Below are positions 1 to 7,831 of a stretch of 44,529 nucleotides of DNA, in pieces (position 1 is the stretch's first letter; each line of letters opens with the position of its first letter). This stretch comes from Candidatus Kuenenia stuttgartensis (GTDB lineage: Bacteria; Planctomycetota; UBA11346). Where the stretch lies: the NCBI GenBank assembly GCA_945876185.1, contig CAMCMZ010000030.1:1-44529 (forward strand). The letters are read 5' to 3'. Position numbers and translations under genes: made by a program. Under the pieces are notes generated by a model. It was not told where the DNA came from. It searched no databases and saw only the letters and a list, made by a program, of their open reading frames with translations.

Positions 1-31
1 GATCTGACGACGACCTTTGCTCCTTACCAAT

Positions 32-141
32 TTCCTGGTGGTCATATCGGTGGAGTCACACCCGTTCCCATTCCGAACACGGACGTTAAGCCCACTGGAG
101 CCGATGATACTCGCAAGGGGAAAGTAGGTAGCCGCCAGGAT
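32..141 (+). rRNA. rrf: 5S ribosomal RNA
   Basis: The 5' strand TCCTGGTGG at 33-41 pairs with CCGCCAGGA at 132-140, closing helix I of a 5S rRNA. Between them lie the conserved blocks CCCGTTCCCATTCCGAAC (loop B/helix III region) and AAGTAGGTAGCC near the 3' end. The length of about 110 nt fits the family. Exact mature ends are uncertain by a few bases. A 23S rRNA gene should lie just upstream of the window, and a strong terminator follows directly. Confidence 0.97.
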
Positions 142-150
142 TTTTTCCCG

Positions 151-185
151 AACCGCCCGGTCCACAAGACCGGGCGGTTTTTTTT
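151..185 (+). terminator. rRNA operon intrinsic terminator
   Basis: A perfect 12-bp GC-rich stem (151-162 pairing with 168-179) closes a 5-nt loop and runs into a T tract to 185. It lies 10 nt after the 5S rRNA, so it is the rRNA operon terminator. The convergent anti-sigma kinase gene ends 25 nt further on. Confidence 0.95.
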
Positions 186-209
186 GTGCGTCACCCCAAT
201 CCGAAAATT

Positions 210-638
210 TCAACCGCTGCGTTTGACCAGGGTCAGGCGGTTGTGGCGGCCGGTCTCATATTGGTATTCGACCACATCCATGATCTTGCGCATGAGGAAG
301 ATGCCGAGTCCCCCGGTATGACCGGCGGCGACGTGCTTGGCGATGTCGACATCGTCGAGCTTGCGCGGGTCGAAGCGGAAACCTTCGTCGAGGATATCGA
401 TCTTGAAGGCGTCGGCATCGACCGTGAAGTTCAAGGTGATGGCAGAATCGCCTTCTGAGCGGGACTCGTAGCCGTGTTCGATGATGTTGGTCACGGCCTC
501 GTCGACGGCGATCTGGAGCCGATTGAGGTAGCGCTCGGGGAATCTGCCGGCGGAGACGGCGCGAGCGACGGCGGCACGTACCGTCGGTAGTTCCGTCAGG
601 CGGTTGCGGATCACCACGGTTTCGGTGAACGCGGTCAT
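210..638 (-). CDS. Anti-sigma regulatory factor, RsbW/SpoIIAB-type serine kinase
   Basis: This 142-residue protein is a single GHKL (HATPase_c_2) domain. The N-box reads AVDEAVTNIIEHGY at about residues 44-57, the G1 box is DEGFRFDP at about 98-105, and the G2/ATP-lid segment GGLGIFLMRKIMD is at about 118-130. Family members phosphorylate a STAS anti-anti-sigma factor and can sequester a sigma factor. Its ATG overlaps the stop of the upstream PP2C phosphatase gene by 4 bp (ATGA), so the two are probably translationally coupled. The pair has the parts of a partner-switching circuit. No STAS or sigma gene is adjacent, but a STAS gene lies at 24.65 kb. The domain call is firm; the target is unknown. 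Confidence 0.9.
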   Translation of the reverse strand: MTAFTETVVIRNRLTELPTVRAAVARAVSAGRFPERYLNRLQIAVDEAVTNIIEHGYESRSEGDSAITLNFTVDADAFKIDILDEGFRFDPRKLDDVDIAKHVAAGHTGGLGIFLMRKIMDVVEYQYETGRHNRLTLVKRSG

Positions 639-2488
639 TCCGGCACGCGGCGGACGGAAATGAGGGTGAGGTCGTCGGATTGCTCCGCCTTGCCGCGATG
701 CTTGGCGACCTCGTTGACCAGACCACCGTTGAGGATGCGCGGTTCCAGGTGGCCGTTGGCCGCGATCAGGTTGTAGAAGCGCTCTTCCCCGAATTCTTCG
801 TTCTTCTCGTTCATCGCCTCGGGAAAGCCGTCGGTGTAGAGGACGAAGGCGTCACCAGAGGCGAGCTGGGTGCGGTGCTCCTCAATGGTGCGGTCGAAGA
901 TCGGGCCCTCGTTGAAGCCTACCGCGATGCCCTTGCCGGTCGCGAGCTCGCGGCTACGGCTGGCGGCGCGATAGATCACCATCGGATTGTGCCCGGCGCA
1001 GGCGTAGGTCAGGGTCGAGGTCTTCTCGTCCAGCACGGCATAGAACACGGTGACGAACATCCCGCGCTTGATCTGCTTCGCGATCAGGCGGTTGGTCTCC
1101 TTCAGCGTCTCGGCGGGATGGCGTTTGTTCTTGGTCGCCGTCAGGCGGACGATGGTGCGGGTCACCGCCATCACCATCGAACCTGGAATGCCCTTGCCCG
1201 AGACGTCGGCGACAATGAATCCCCACAGGCCGTCATCGAGCGGGATGAAGTCGAAGTAGTCCCCCGAGACCGCCTTGGCACCCTGGTAATGGGCAGCGAG
1301 ATCGAAACCGGGCAGGCTGGGGGAATCAGCGGGCAACAGATGGCGCTGCACCTCGCGCGCCATCTGGAGTTCATAGGCTTGCTTCTCCTGCTCAACCAGG
1401 GCCGACTGGGCGACCGCCAGATCCTGGGTCATGCGGTTGAATTCCAAGGCCAGCGATCCGATCTCGTCCGAGGAATGCGATTTGGTCACATGTTCGAGAT
1501 TCCCCGAGGCAACCACCTGCATGTCCTTGAGCAGGATCTCGACCGGGCCGATGATCTGCCGCGCCAGCCAATTCGCGGTCAGGACGACCGCGATCATCGC
1601 CAGGATGACGGCCAGGATGATGGCGAAGAACAGGTGGTTGCGCACATCGACCACGCTTCGCCGGTCGATGTCGACCCGCACGTGGGGCTGGCTATCGGGG
1701 TCGTTCATCCCGCCGAAGCGGGCAGGATCGAGCGCGACCCGGAAGCGATACGCTGGGACTTCCTGCCCTTTCACCGTGCGCACCACCTCATAAACCTGGA
1801 TGTTCGCGGGCAGGGTGATGTCGCTGCCAAGTTTCGGGATGAAAATGGTCTTCGATTCGTTGGAACGGATGCTGGCGCCGTCCTCATCCTCGCCGATACC
1901 TGCTCCTTGCAGCTGCGTGCTGAAACGGCCAGACGGCACGTTGAAGCGGATCTGGATGATATCGCTCGCTCCCTGAAGGTTCGGCCCCCAGTTGATCGCC
2001 TCCAGCAGGTATTCCCGGATCTCCTTCTGCACCTCGGTTGCGCCGCGTCTGCCCGGTTGGACATCGACGGTCTCAAGTCGGCTGGCCACCGAACTCGCCA
2101 CCGCCGCAGCCATACGGGCGACCTCAATGCCGTCGTGCTGCTTCTGGCTGAACAGATACTTGTAGGTCGTGCCGGCCATTACCGCGCCGAGGCTGATCAG
2201 GGCCGCGGCGGTGAGGCCGCAGAGCACCAGCATGAATTTCGCGCGCAGACCCATGGATGGCCGGGCGGATCCGCGCCGACCGGGCTTGCCGGCCGCGGTC
2301 TGACCACGCGGTCCACCGTGGGCCACCTGGCGGTTGGTGCTGACCTGGTCCTGAGCTTGGGAAGCCTGGCGGTCGGAGATCTTGCGCGCGACAACTGGTT
2401 CCTTGCCTTCCTGGGAGGGCGAGCGTTTGGCCGCCATCTTGGCGCTCGGCCGGGGCCGTTGCCGGCCGCTGGTGCCAGGACTTTGCAT
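635..2488 (-). CDS. Membrane-bound HAMP-PP2C (SpoIIE/RsbU-type) serine phosphatase
   Basis: The 617-residue protein has a basic, Gln/Lys/Arg-rich cytoplasmic N-terminus (1-80), TM1 at about 85-106, an extracytoplasmic region to about 285, TM2 at about 286-308, then HAMP and a helical linker to about 385. The C-terminal half is a SpoIIE-type PP2C domain with the metal-binding aspartates in SGDYFDF (Asp410) and ADVSGKG, plus GHNP, LYTDGFPEAMN and SDDLTL. It probably senses an envelope signal and dephosphorylates a STAS protein, opposing the kinase encoded directly downstream (4-bp overlap). It starts 9 bp after the pgpA stop. The role of the long polar N-terminal tail is unclear. Confidence 0.92.
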   Translation of the reverse strand: MQSPGTSGRQRPRPSAKMAAKRSPSQEGKEPVVARKISDRQASQAQDQVSTNRQVAHGGPRGQTAAGKPGRRGSARPSMGLRAKFMLVLCGLTAAALISLGAVMAGTTYKYLFSQKQHDGIEVARMAAAVASSVASRLETVDVQPGRRGATEVQKEIREYLLEAINWGPNLQGASDIIQIRFNVPSGRFSTQLQGAGIGEDEDGASIRSNESKTIFIPKLGSDITLPANIQVYEVVRTVKGQEVPAYRFRVALDPARFGGMNDPDSQPHVRVDIDRRSVVDVRNHLFFAIILAVILAMIAVVLTANWLARQIIGPVEILLKDMQVVASGNLEHVTKSHSSDEIGSLALEFNRMTQDLAVAQSALVEQEKQAYELQMAREVQRHLLPADSPSLPGFDLAAHYQGAKAVSGDYFDFIPLDDGLWGFIVADVSGKGIPGSMVMAVTRTIVRLTATKNKRHPAETLKETNRLIAKQIKRGMFVTVFYAVLDEKTSTLTYACAGHNPMVIYRAASRSRELATGKGIAVGFNEGPIFDRTIEEHRTQLASGDAFVLYTDGFPEAMNEKNEEFGEERFYNLIAANGHLEPRILNGGLVNEVAKHRGKAEQSDDLTLISVRRVPE

Positions 2489-2497
2489 GAGGAAGAA

Positions 2498-3022
2498 TTA
2501 CCCGAGCAATGCCGAGGAAACAAGAGCCGCCAGCACCGCCGCGACCAAGTCGTCCGCCATGATGCCGGTCGGGTTGGGCAGGCGTTCGACCACGTCAACG
2601 GGCCATGGCTTGACGATGTCGAAGAGCCGGAAGGTGGAGAAGACCATTGTCGCCAGCAATCCAGGATCGGTCCGGCCGCCGAGGAAGGTCAGGGTCAACC
2701 CGAGCGCGATCCAGCAGGCGGCGATCTCATCGATCACCACCTGCGAAGGGTCCTCGCAGCCGAACCGGCGCACCGCCGCCGGGCAGACCAGATAGCCGAG
2801 CAGATACGCCATCAGTCCACTTACCAGGAGGGCTGGAGCCGTCGCCCCCAGGATCATGGCACCGAAACCGAGTGCGACCGCAGCCGCGCTGGCCCACGTG
2901 CCTGGACCGGGGCGCAGATAGCCGATGGCACAACCGGTGGCAAGGAAGACCGCGATCCTGTCGGTGCGCGAAGCCGGAATCCCGGCGACCGGGGGAAACC
3001 GGCCCGGGAAGGATTCAGGCAT
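2498..3022 (-). CDS. pgpA: Phosphatidylglycerophosphatase A
   Basis: PgpA dephosphorylates phosphatidylglycerophosphate to phosphatidylglycerol at the inner membrane. Family signatures visible are GPGTWAS, DPSQVVIDEIAACW, FRLFDIVKPWP and the C-terminal GIMADDLVAA, spread over four hydrophobic segments. About 174 residues is normal. I chose the ATG at 3022 because a longer reading frame (to 3091) would run deep into the HPr gene, whereas this start overlaps the HPr stop by only 8 bp, a spacing seen elsewhere in this window. It lies in one run with ptsH upstream and the phosphatase downstream. Confidence 0.9.
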   Translation of the reverse strand: MPESFPGRFPPVAGIPASRTDRIAVFLATGCAIGYLRPGPGTWASAAAVALGFGAMILGATAPALLVSGLMAYLLGYLVCPAAVRRFGCEDPSQVVIDEIAACWIALGLTLTFLGGRTDPGLLATMVFSTFRLFDIVKPWPVDVVERLPNPTGIMADDLVAAVLAALVSSALLG

Positions 3023-3299
3023 CAACGTCGAGTTCGCCGAAGCGGGTGCGGACCAGGTTCGCCACCGCTTCAGCGGCGGCGTTGGCATCATCGCCTTGGG
3101 CCTCGACCGTCAGTTCGCTGCCGCATTCGGCCGCGAGCATCAGGAGTTCAAGCACGCTCTTGGCGTCGACGTCCATGCCGTCCTTGCTGATCTTCACGTC
3201 GGCATTGAACCGGCTCGCGGTGGTGGCGATCTGGGTCGAGGGACGGGCGTGCAGGCCCATCTTGTTGGTCAGCACCACTTTGATCTCGGCCTTGGCCAC
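3015..3299 (-). CDS. ptsH: HPr-family phosphocarrier protein
   Basis: This 94-residue protein has the HPr active-site segment NKMGLHARPS with the phosphorylatable His17 (equivalent to His15). It also has a Ser48 region (DAKSVLELLMLAAECG) equivalent to the HPr-kinase site Ser46. It starts with GTG and has a GGAG ribosome site about 9 nt upstream. No EI, EII or HPr kinase gene is in the window, so a sugar-transport role cannot be assumed; regulatory HPr proteins are common outside Firmicutes. It appears to lead the minus-strand run ptsH-pgpA-PP2C-anti-sigma kinase, divergent from the nucleoside phosphorylase gene. Confidence 0.93.
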   Translation of the reverse strand: MAKAEIKVVLTNKMGLHARPSTQIATTASRFNADVKISKDGMDVDAKSVLELLMLAAECGSELTVEAQGDDANAAAEAVANLVRTRFGELDVDA

Positions 3300-3337
3300 G
3301 TCATCGGCTCCGTGCCCGCTCCGATGCGTTCATCGGG

Positions 3338-3384
3338 CCGGCACTGGGCACCCTACGGCAAGGACAGGGGTTGCCAAGTGCCGG
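3338..3384. other. Nested hairpin between divergent ptsH and nucleoside phosphorylase genes
   Basis: CCGGCACT (3338-3345) pairs with AGTGCCGG (3377-3384), and inside it GGCAA (3357-3361) pairs with TTGCC (3371-3375). It sits in the 207-bp divergent intergenic region. It could be an operator or a 5'-UTR fold. No T tract follows, so it is not an obvious terminator. Confidence 0.35.
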
Positions 3385-3506
3385 GGAAGCAAGGCTGTCC
3401 GTACTGGGATGGTCCGAGTGGCGGCCGTCGGTGTGCCGGAGCCCCACGCGGTCGGCTGGACCCCTGGAACGCTGCCGCTACAAGCCGCGTTCCTGATGGA
3501 GGCTTG

Positions 3507-4325
3507 ATGGCCCTGCACGAAACCCTGACCGACCTCGCTGCTGAGGTGCGCCAGCGCTGCGACTTCGCACCTGAACTTGCCATCCTGCTCGGCACCGGCC
3601 TGGGCGGACTCGCGGCGCGGATCGAGAAGCGCGCCGCCATCCCGTACGGCGAACTCCCCGGCATGCCGCAGACCACCGTCGCCAGCCATCAGGGCGAGGT
3701 CGTCCTGGGTACGTTGGCCGGGCGCAAGGTCGTCGCGTTCAGCGGCCGGCTGCACGCCTACGAAGGCCACGCGCCGGCCGAGGTGGTGCTGCCGGTGCGC
3801 TTGGCGAAATACCTCGGTGCTTCGACCCTGATCATGGGTTCGGCGACCGGCGGGATGAATCCGCGCTTCGCGGTCGGGTCGATCGCGGTGATCGAGGACC
3901 ACATCAACCTGATGGGCGTGAATCCGCTCGTCGGACCCAACGACGACCGCGTCGGTGGTCGCTGGCCGGACATGCTGCACACCTACGATCCGCGCCTGAT
4001 CGCCCTCGCGGATGAGGTCGCCCTGGCCGAGCGCATCGCGCTGCACCATGCGACCTATGTCGGCGTGCTTGGGCCGAACCTCGAAACCCGCGCCGAATAC
4101 CGCATGCTGCGCGCACTGGGCGCCGACGTGGTCGGCATGAGCACGGTGCCCGAGGCCATCGCCGCCGTACACTGCGGGCTGAAGACCCTGGCCTTCGCCA
4201 TCGTCACCGATCGCTGCCTGGCGGATGCGCTCGAACCCGCCGACGTCAGCAAGATCATCGCCGCCGCCAATGCGGCCGAACCCGTCCTTGCCCGCCTCAT
4301 CACCGCCATCGTCCCCCGGATCTGA
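3507..4325 (+). CDS. Purine nucleoside phosphorylase, trimeric (PNP/MTAP) family
   Basis: This 272-residue protein belongs to the trimeric PNP/MTAP family, which cleaves purine nucleosides with phosphate to base plus ribose-1-phosphate. Landmarks are LLGTGLGGL (28-36), GRLHAYEGH (80-88), GPNLETRAEY (189-198, Glu193 matching the base-site Glu) and VVGMSTVPE (208-216). The position that is usually Asn in guanine/hypoxanthine-specific enzymes (Asn243 in human PNP) is Asp235 here (VTDRC), and the usual TNAAGG loop reads GSATGG. Base preference is therefore uncertain and may include 6-aminopurines. The ATG at 3507 has a GGAGG ribosome site at the right distance; the longer upstream frame is rejected. 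pepA follows after 3 bp. Confidence 0.9.
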   Translation: MALHETLTDLAAEVRQRCDFAPELAILLGTGLGGLAARIEKRAAIPYGELPGMPQTTVASHQGEVVLGTLAGRKVVAFSGRLHAYEGHAPAEVVLPVRLAKYLGASTLIMGSATGGMNPRFAVGSIAVIEDHINLMGVNPLVGPNDDRVGGRWPDMLHTYDPRLIALADEVALAERIALHHATYVGVLGPNLETRAEYRMLRALGADVVGMSTVPEAIAAVHCGLKTLAFAIVTDRCLADALEPADVSKIIAAANAAEPVLARLITAIVPRI

Positions 4326-4328
4326 ACC

Positions 4329-5768
4329 ATGCCCCAGCCCGCCTCAATCCAGGTCGTCGCGCACGCCCCGAAAAAGCCGGTGGAACTCATCGCCATGGTG
4401 ATCGGGCATTCCTCAGCCCGCCTGCCGCGCGTGGTCGAAGCCGCCGCCGCCCGCATGGCCAAGGGCGAAGGCCCGGCGCGCGAGATGCTGCTCACCCCCG
4501 AAGGCCGCTATTTGCTGATAAAACCCGAAGAGAAACCGTGGCTCATCGGCGGCGAGGCCTGGCGCATCCTGGGTGGGCGCATCGCCGAGGCCGTGCGCAC
4601 GGCCAAGGTGACCACCGCCGAGATCCTGGTCGGCGGCAAGGCCGAGATTCCCGCCCTGGTCGAGGGCCTGATCCTGGGCGACTATCGCTTCGATCAGCTG
4701 CGTTCGGGGAAAGAGGCCGAGCGCAAGCCGCTCACCATCCACCTGCCCGGACATTCCGGCATCATTGAGGCCATCGCCGCCGGTACTGCCACCGCACGAG
4801 CGCAGAACCTCGCGCGCGAACTCTGTGACCTGCCCCCGAACCTGCTCAACCCGGAGATCTTCGCCAAGCGCGCCCTGGCGGAGCTGCGCGGGCTCAGCGT
4901 GCAGACCAAGACCATCGCTGGCTGCGCCGCGCTGCGCCGGGCCGGCTTCCCCGGCCTCGCCCAGGTCGGCCAGGCCGGCAGCGCCGCGCCGCACCTGATC
5001 GAGCTGCACTGGCGTCCTCGCGGTGTCGCCCCAGGCGCACGATCCGTGCGCCTGGCTCTCGTTGGCAAGGGCATCACCTTCGATTCCGGCGGCATCAGTC
5101 TCAAGCCCGGCGACAAGATGTGGGAGATGAAAGCCGACATGAGCGGCGCCGCCGCCGTGCTGGCGGCGATGACCCAGATCGCCCGCGACAAGGTGCCGGT
5201 GGCGGTCGACGCGTATCTGTGTCTCGCTGAGAACATGCCGGACAGTCTCGCCCAGCGTCCCGGCGACATCTACAAGGCTCGCAACGGCAAATCGATCCAC
5301 GTCGACAACACCGACGCCGAGGGCCGCCTGGTCCTCGCTGACGTGCTGACCTATGCCTGCGAACGCGGTGCGACGCACGTGGTCGATGTCGCAACCCTGA
5401 CCGGCGCCTGCGTGGTCGCGCTCGGCGAAGGCATCGGCGGCCTCATGGGTCGCGGCGAGGGCTTCCTCGAACTCGTCCGCTCCGCCGGTCTGGACGTGGG
5501 CGAAGAGCACTGGCCGCTGCCGCTCTACGGCGAATACCGTGAACTACTCGACCACCCCCACGCCGACATCAACAACATCGGCGGCCGCTGGGGAGGCGCG
5601 ATCACCGCCGGGTTGTTCCTGGCCGAGTTCGTCCCCGACACGGTGAAATGGGCGCACCTCGACATCGCCGGCCCGGCGATCCGCACCGGCGGCTGGCGCT
5701 ACTACGCCAAGGGCATGACCGGGTTCTCGACCCGGACGCTGGTCAATCTCGCGCGTAAACTGGCGTGA
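4329..5768 (+). CDS. pepA: Leucyl aminopeptidase (M17 family)
   Basis: The enzyme removes N-terminal residues from peptides using two metal ions. All M17 hallmarks are present in the 479-residue protein: VGKGITFDSGG with Lys247 and Asp252, KADMSG with Asp270, and NTDAEGRL with Asp329, Glu331 and Arg333. The N-terminal macro-like domain spans about residues 1-150. It starts 3 bp after the phosphorylase stop and is probably co-transcribed and coupled with it, pairing nucleoside and peptide salvage. It has no signal peptide, so it is cytoplasmic. Confidence 0.95.
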   Translation: MPQPASIQVVAHAPKKPVELIAMVIGHSSARLPRVVEAAAARMAKGEGPAREMLLTPEGRYLLIKPEEKPWLIGGEAWRILGGRIAEAVRTAKVTTAEILVGGKAEIPALVEGLILGDYRFDQLRSGKEAERKPLTIHLPGHSGIIEAIAAGTATARAQNLARELCDLPPNLLNPEIFAKRALAELRGLSVQTKTIAGCAALRRAGFPGLAQVGQAGSAAPHLIELHWRPRGVAPGARSVRLALVGKGITFDSGGISLKPGDKMWEMKADMSGAAAVLAAMTQIARDKVPVAVDAYLCLAENMPDSLAQRPGDIYKARNGKSIHVDNTDAEGRLVLADVLTYACERGATHVVDVATLTGACVVALGEGIGGLMGRGEGFLELVRSAGLDVGEEHWPLPLYGEYRELLDHPHADINNIGGRWGGAITAGLFLAEFVPDTVKWAHLDIAGPAIRTGGWRYYAKGMTGFSTRTLVNLARKLA

Positions 5769-5942
5769 CGACGAACCTGGCGGCTGGCTCGTTCCTCGGC
5801 AGCAGATAAGGCGATCGGCTGACGGAAGGACCGCAGCGGCGAAGGCCAGCCGGATTCAGTCGGGCTGGTAACCATGCCAGCAACTGGCGTCACGCGAACG
5901 CTGGGGCATATTTACCAGCCCAGGAACTTCGCGAGGACGCCC

Positions 5943-7748
5943 ATGCCCGGATCCTTCCCTGAAACGGTGGCGAACATCGAACGTGAGCGCACCCCGACCG
6001 GGATGCGCTTCGTCCTTCCGCCTCGCATCGCCACCCCTGGCACGCGACTGGTCGGGGGCGGGATCGTCCTCTTCGGTCTCACCATGGCGGTATTTGCCTG
6101 CGCCTGGATGTGGATGCCGCTGCAATGGGCGCTCAAAGAGCTTGCGCCTGCCGGACCCGAGGCGGTCGGCCCGGGTTTTCCTCAACTGTTCCGCATCGTG
6201 CTGATCGCCTTCGCCGCTTTTGGACTGTTCCCCTTTACCATGGGTCTGGCGATGATCCTGGCCGGCGTGGCCTTGATGGTCGGGGGCAGCCGCTGCCAGG
6301 TCGAAATCGACCAGACCCGCTTGATCGTGCGCGAGAGCCTGGGTCGTTTGCGCTGGAGTTTCCGCCGCACGCTGGTCGACCTCAACGGTCTGCGCCTGCG
6401 TTCGCGGTCGGGACCGGATTCGTCCGACAGCTCGGGTCCGCCGGAACTGGTCGCGACCTGCGGCCGCGGCCGGCCGCTGTGGCTGGGCGCCGCCTATCCC
6501 GTCCACGTGCTGCGGTCGTTGGCGGCGGAACTCTCCCGCGATCTGCCGCAGGTGCCGTACTGCGACGAATTGCCGACGCCGGTTGCGTCGTTAGCCAGTC
6601 ACGCCCAGCCGGTCACCGCTGCCGAGCCCCCGGCAGCGGTGCCAGTTCCGGATCCCGGCCCGCCGCCGGCCGGGGTGACCTGCGAACCGCGACCGGGTGG
6701 ACTGACCCTCGACGTCGCCGCCCCGGGCGTCTGGAAGGGGGCCAGGTTCTTTTTGCTGTTCGCTTCCTTTTGGCTCTTCATGACCGCTGTACTCACCCTC
6801 TTCATCGTGATTCCGGTCATGCTGGGTAAACCGCTTAAGACAGATGGTATGCCGTTGGGGCCCTGGTTCCTGGTGCTCTTCTTCAGCGTCTTCTGGATTG
6901 CCGGCCTAGCCGTGCTTGGCGGTGCCATCCACATCGGCACCCGACGCACGACCCTGATCATCGGCGAAGGTCTACTGGCACTGACGGTCGCCAGTCGCCT
7001 GCACCGCAGCCACCGGCAATGGCCGCTGGATCAGGTGCGCGGGGTGGATGTCGGTCCGTCCGGCGCCACATCCAACGAACGAACCATACCCTGCTTGCGC
7101 CTCCAGGTCGGTGGTCAGACGATCAAGACGCTGACCACCTGGAACCAGAATGATGAACCCCGGTTGGATTGGATCGCCGCTGTTTTGTCAGCGGTCCTCG
7201 GCCGCCGGACGGAACCGCTGGCGACCGCCCCGGCTGAAATGCCCGCGTCGCTGCAACTCGACTCCGGCCAGGATGATTGGACGGTGGTGCCGGTTTTCGT
7301 GGCCAAAGATAACGGCGCACTGAGCGGACTGTTCATGGCCCTGTTCATGCTCGGCTTTGTAGGGGGATTCCTCGCGCTCCTGCTTCTGGTCATCAAGGCT
7401 GATGGCGCCGGCCTGGTCATGGCGTTTGCCATCCTCGGCCTGTTTGCGGTGTTCGGATTTGCCCAGTTCGGCTGGAGCCTGTGGTCGCTCACCGCCAAAC
7501 GCCGCGTCGCGATCATTGCTGGCACGTTGCACATCAAAGAGGGCCGCCGCCGACTTGATCTCGACCGCAGTGAGGTTCTCGCCGTGATCTGCGAACCCAA
7601 CGGCACCACCATGAACGACCAGAAGTTCTACCGCCTCGCGGTCCAACGCCGCGATGGCGGCTCGTGGACCTGCCTGTCAAGTCGGCCGGAGGCGGAAGTG
7701 CGCTGGCTGGCTGCGGAACTCAATCGGCGGCTGGGATTGCCGAAGTGA
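5943..7748 (+). CDS. Membrane protein made of three 2TM-plus-beta-domain repeats
   Basis: I do not recognise a named family for the whole 601-residue protein. It has six membrane segments arranged as three pairs. Each pair is followed by a soluble stretch of about 80-110 residues that begins with a short basic/beta motif: SRCQVEIDQTRLIVRE, then TRRTTLIIGEGLLALTV, then AKRRVAIIAGTLHIKEG. That looks like a triplicated module of two TM helices plus a small PH-like beta domain. A Pro/Ala-rich linker (about residues 215-245) separates modules 1 and 2. I chose the ATG at 5943, which has GAGGA 8 nt upstream, over an upstream ATG at 5874 with no ribosome site. It lies 174 bp after pepA. Function is unknown. 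Confidence 0.75.
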   Translation: MPGSFPETVANIERERTPTGMRFVLPPRIATPGTRLVGGGIVLFGLTMAVFACAWMWMPLQWALKELAPAGPEAVGPGFPQLFRIVLIAFAAFGLFPFTMGLAMILAGVALMVGGSRCQVEIDQTRLIVRESLGRLRWSFRRTLVDLNGLRLRSRSGPDSSDSSGPPELVATCGRGRPLWLGAAYPVHVLRSLAAELSRDLPQVPYCDELPTPVASLASHAQPVTAAEPPAAVPVPDPGPPPAGVTCEPRPGGLTLDVAAPGVWKGARFFLLFASFWLFMTAVLTLFIVIPVMLGKPLKTDGMPLGPWFLVLFFSVFWIAGLAVLGGAIHIGTRRTTLIIGEGLLALTVASRLHRSHRQWPLDQVRGVDVGPSGATSNERTIPCLRLQVGGQTIKTLTTWNQNDEPRLDWIAAVLSAVLGRRTEPLATAPAEMPASLQLDSGQDDWTVVPVFVAKDNGALSGLFMALFMLGFVGGFLALLLLVIKADGAGLVMAFAILGLFAVFGFAQFGWSLWSLTAKRRVAIIAGTLHIKEGRRRLDLDRSEVLAVICEPNGTTMNDQKFYRLAVQRRDGGSWTCLSSRPEAEVRWLAAELNRRLGLPK

Positions 7749-7831
7749 ACCGAGGATGACGCGCGCTCAGGTCAGCCGGTGGCGCTGGGCGACCGGCATC
7801 CGGCGCATGTCCCTTTTGCGTTGTATGCCAG

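Noticed and set aside
680-3190. Very long open frame opposite the PP2C, PgpA and HPr genes
   Set aside because: It mirrors well-recognised genes on the other strand; high GC keeps antisense frames open. The translation has no domain or signal that makes sense.
5846-5868. Intrinsic terminator after pepA
   Set aside because: CCAGCC/GGGCTGG form a hairpin with one mismatch but there is no T tract, so I could not support a terminator call.
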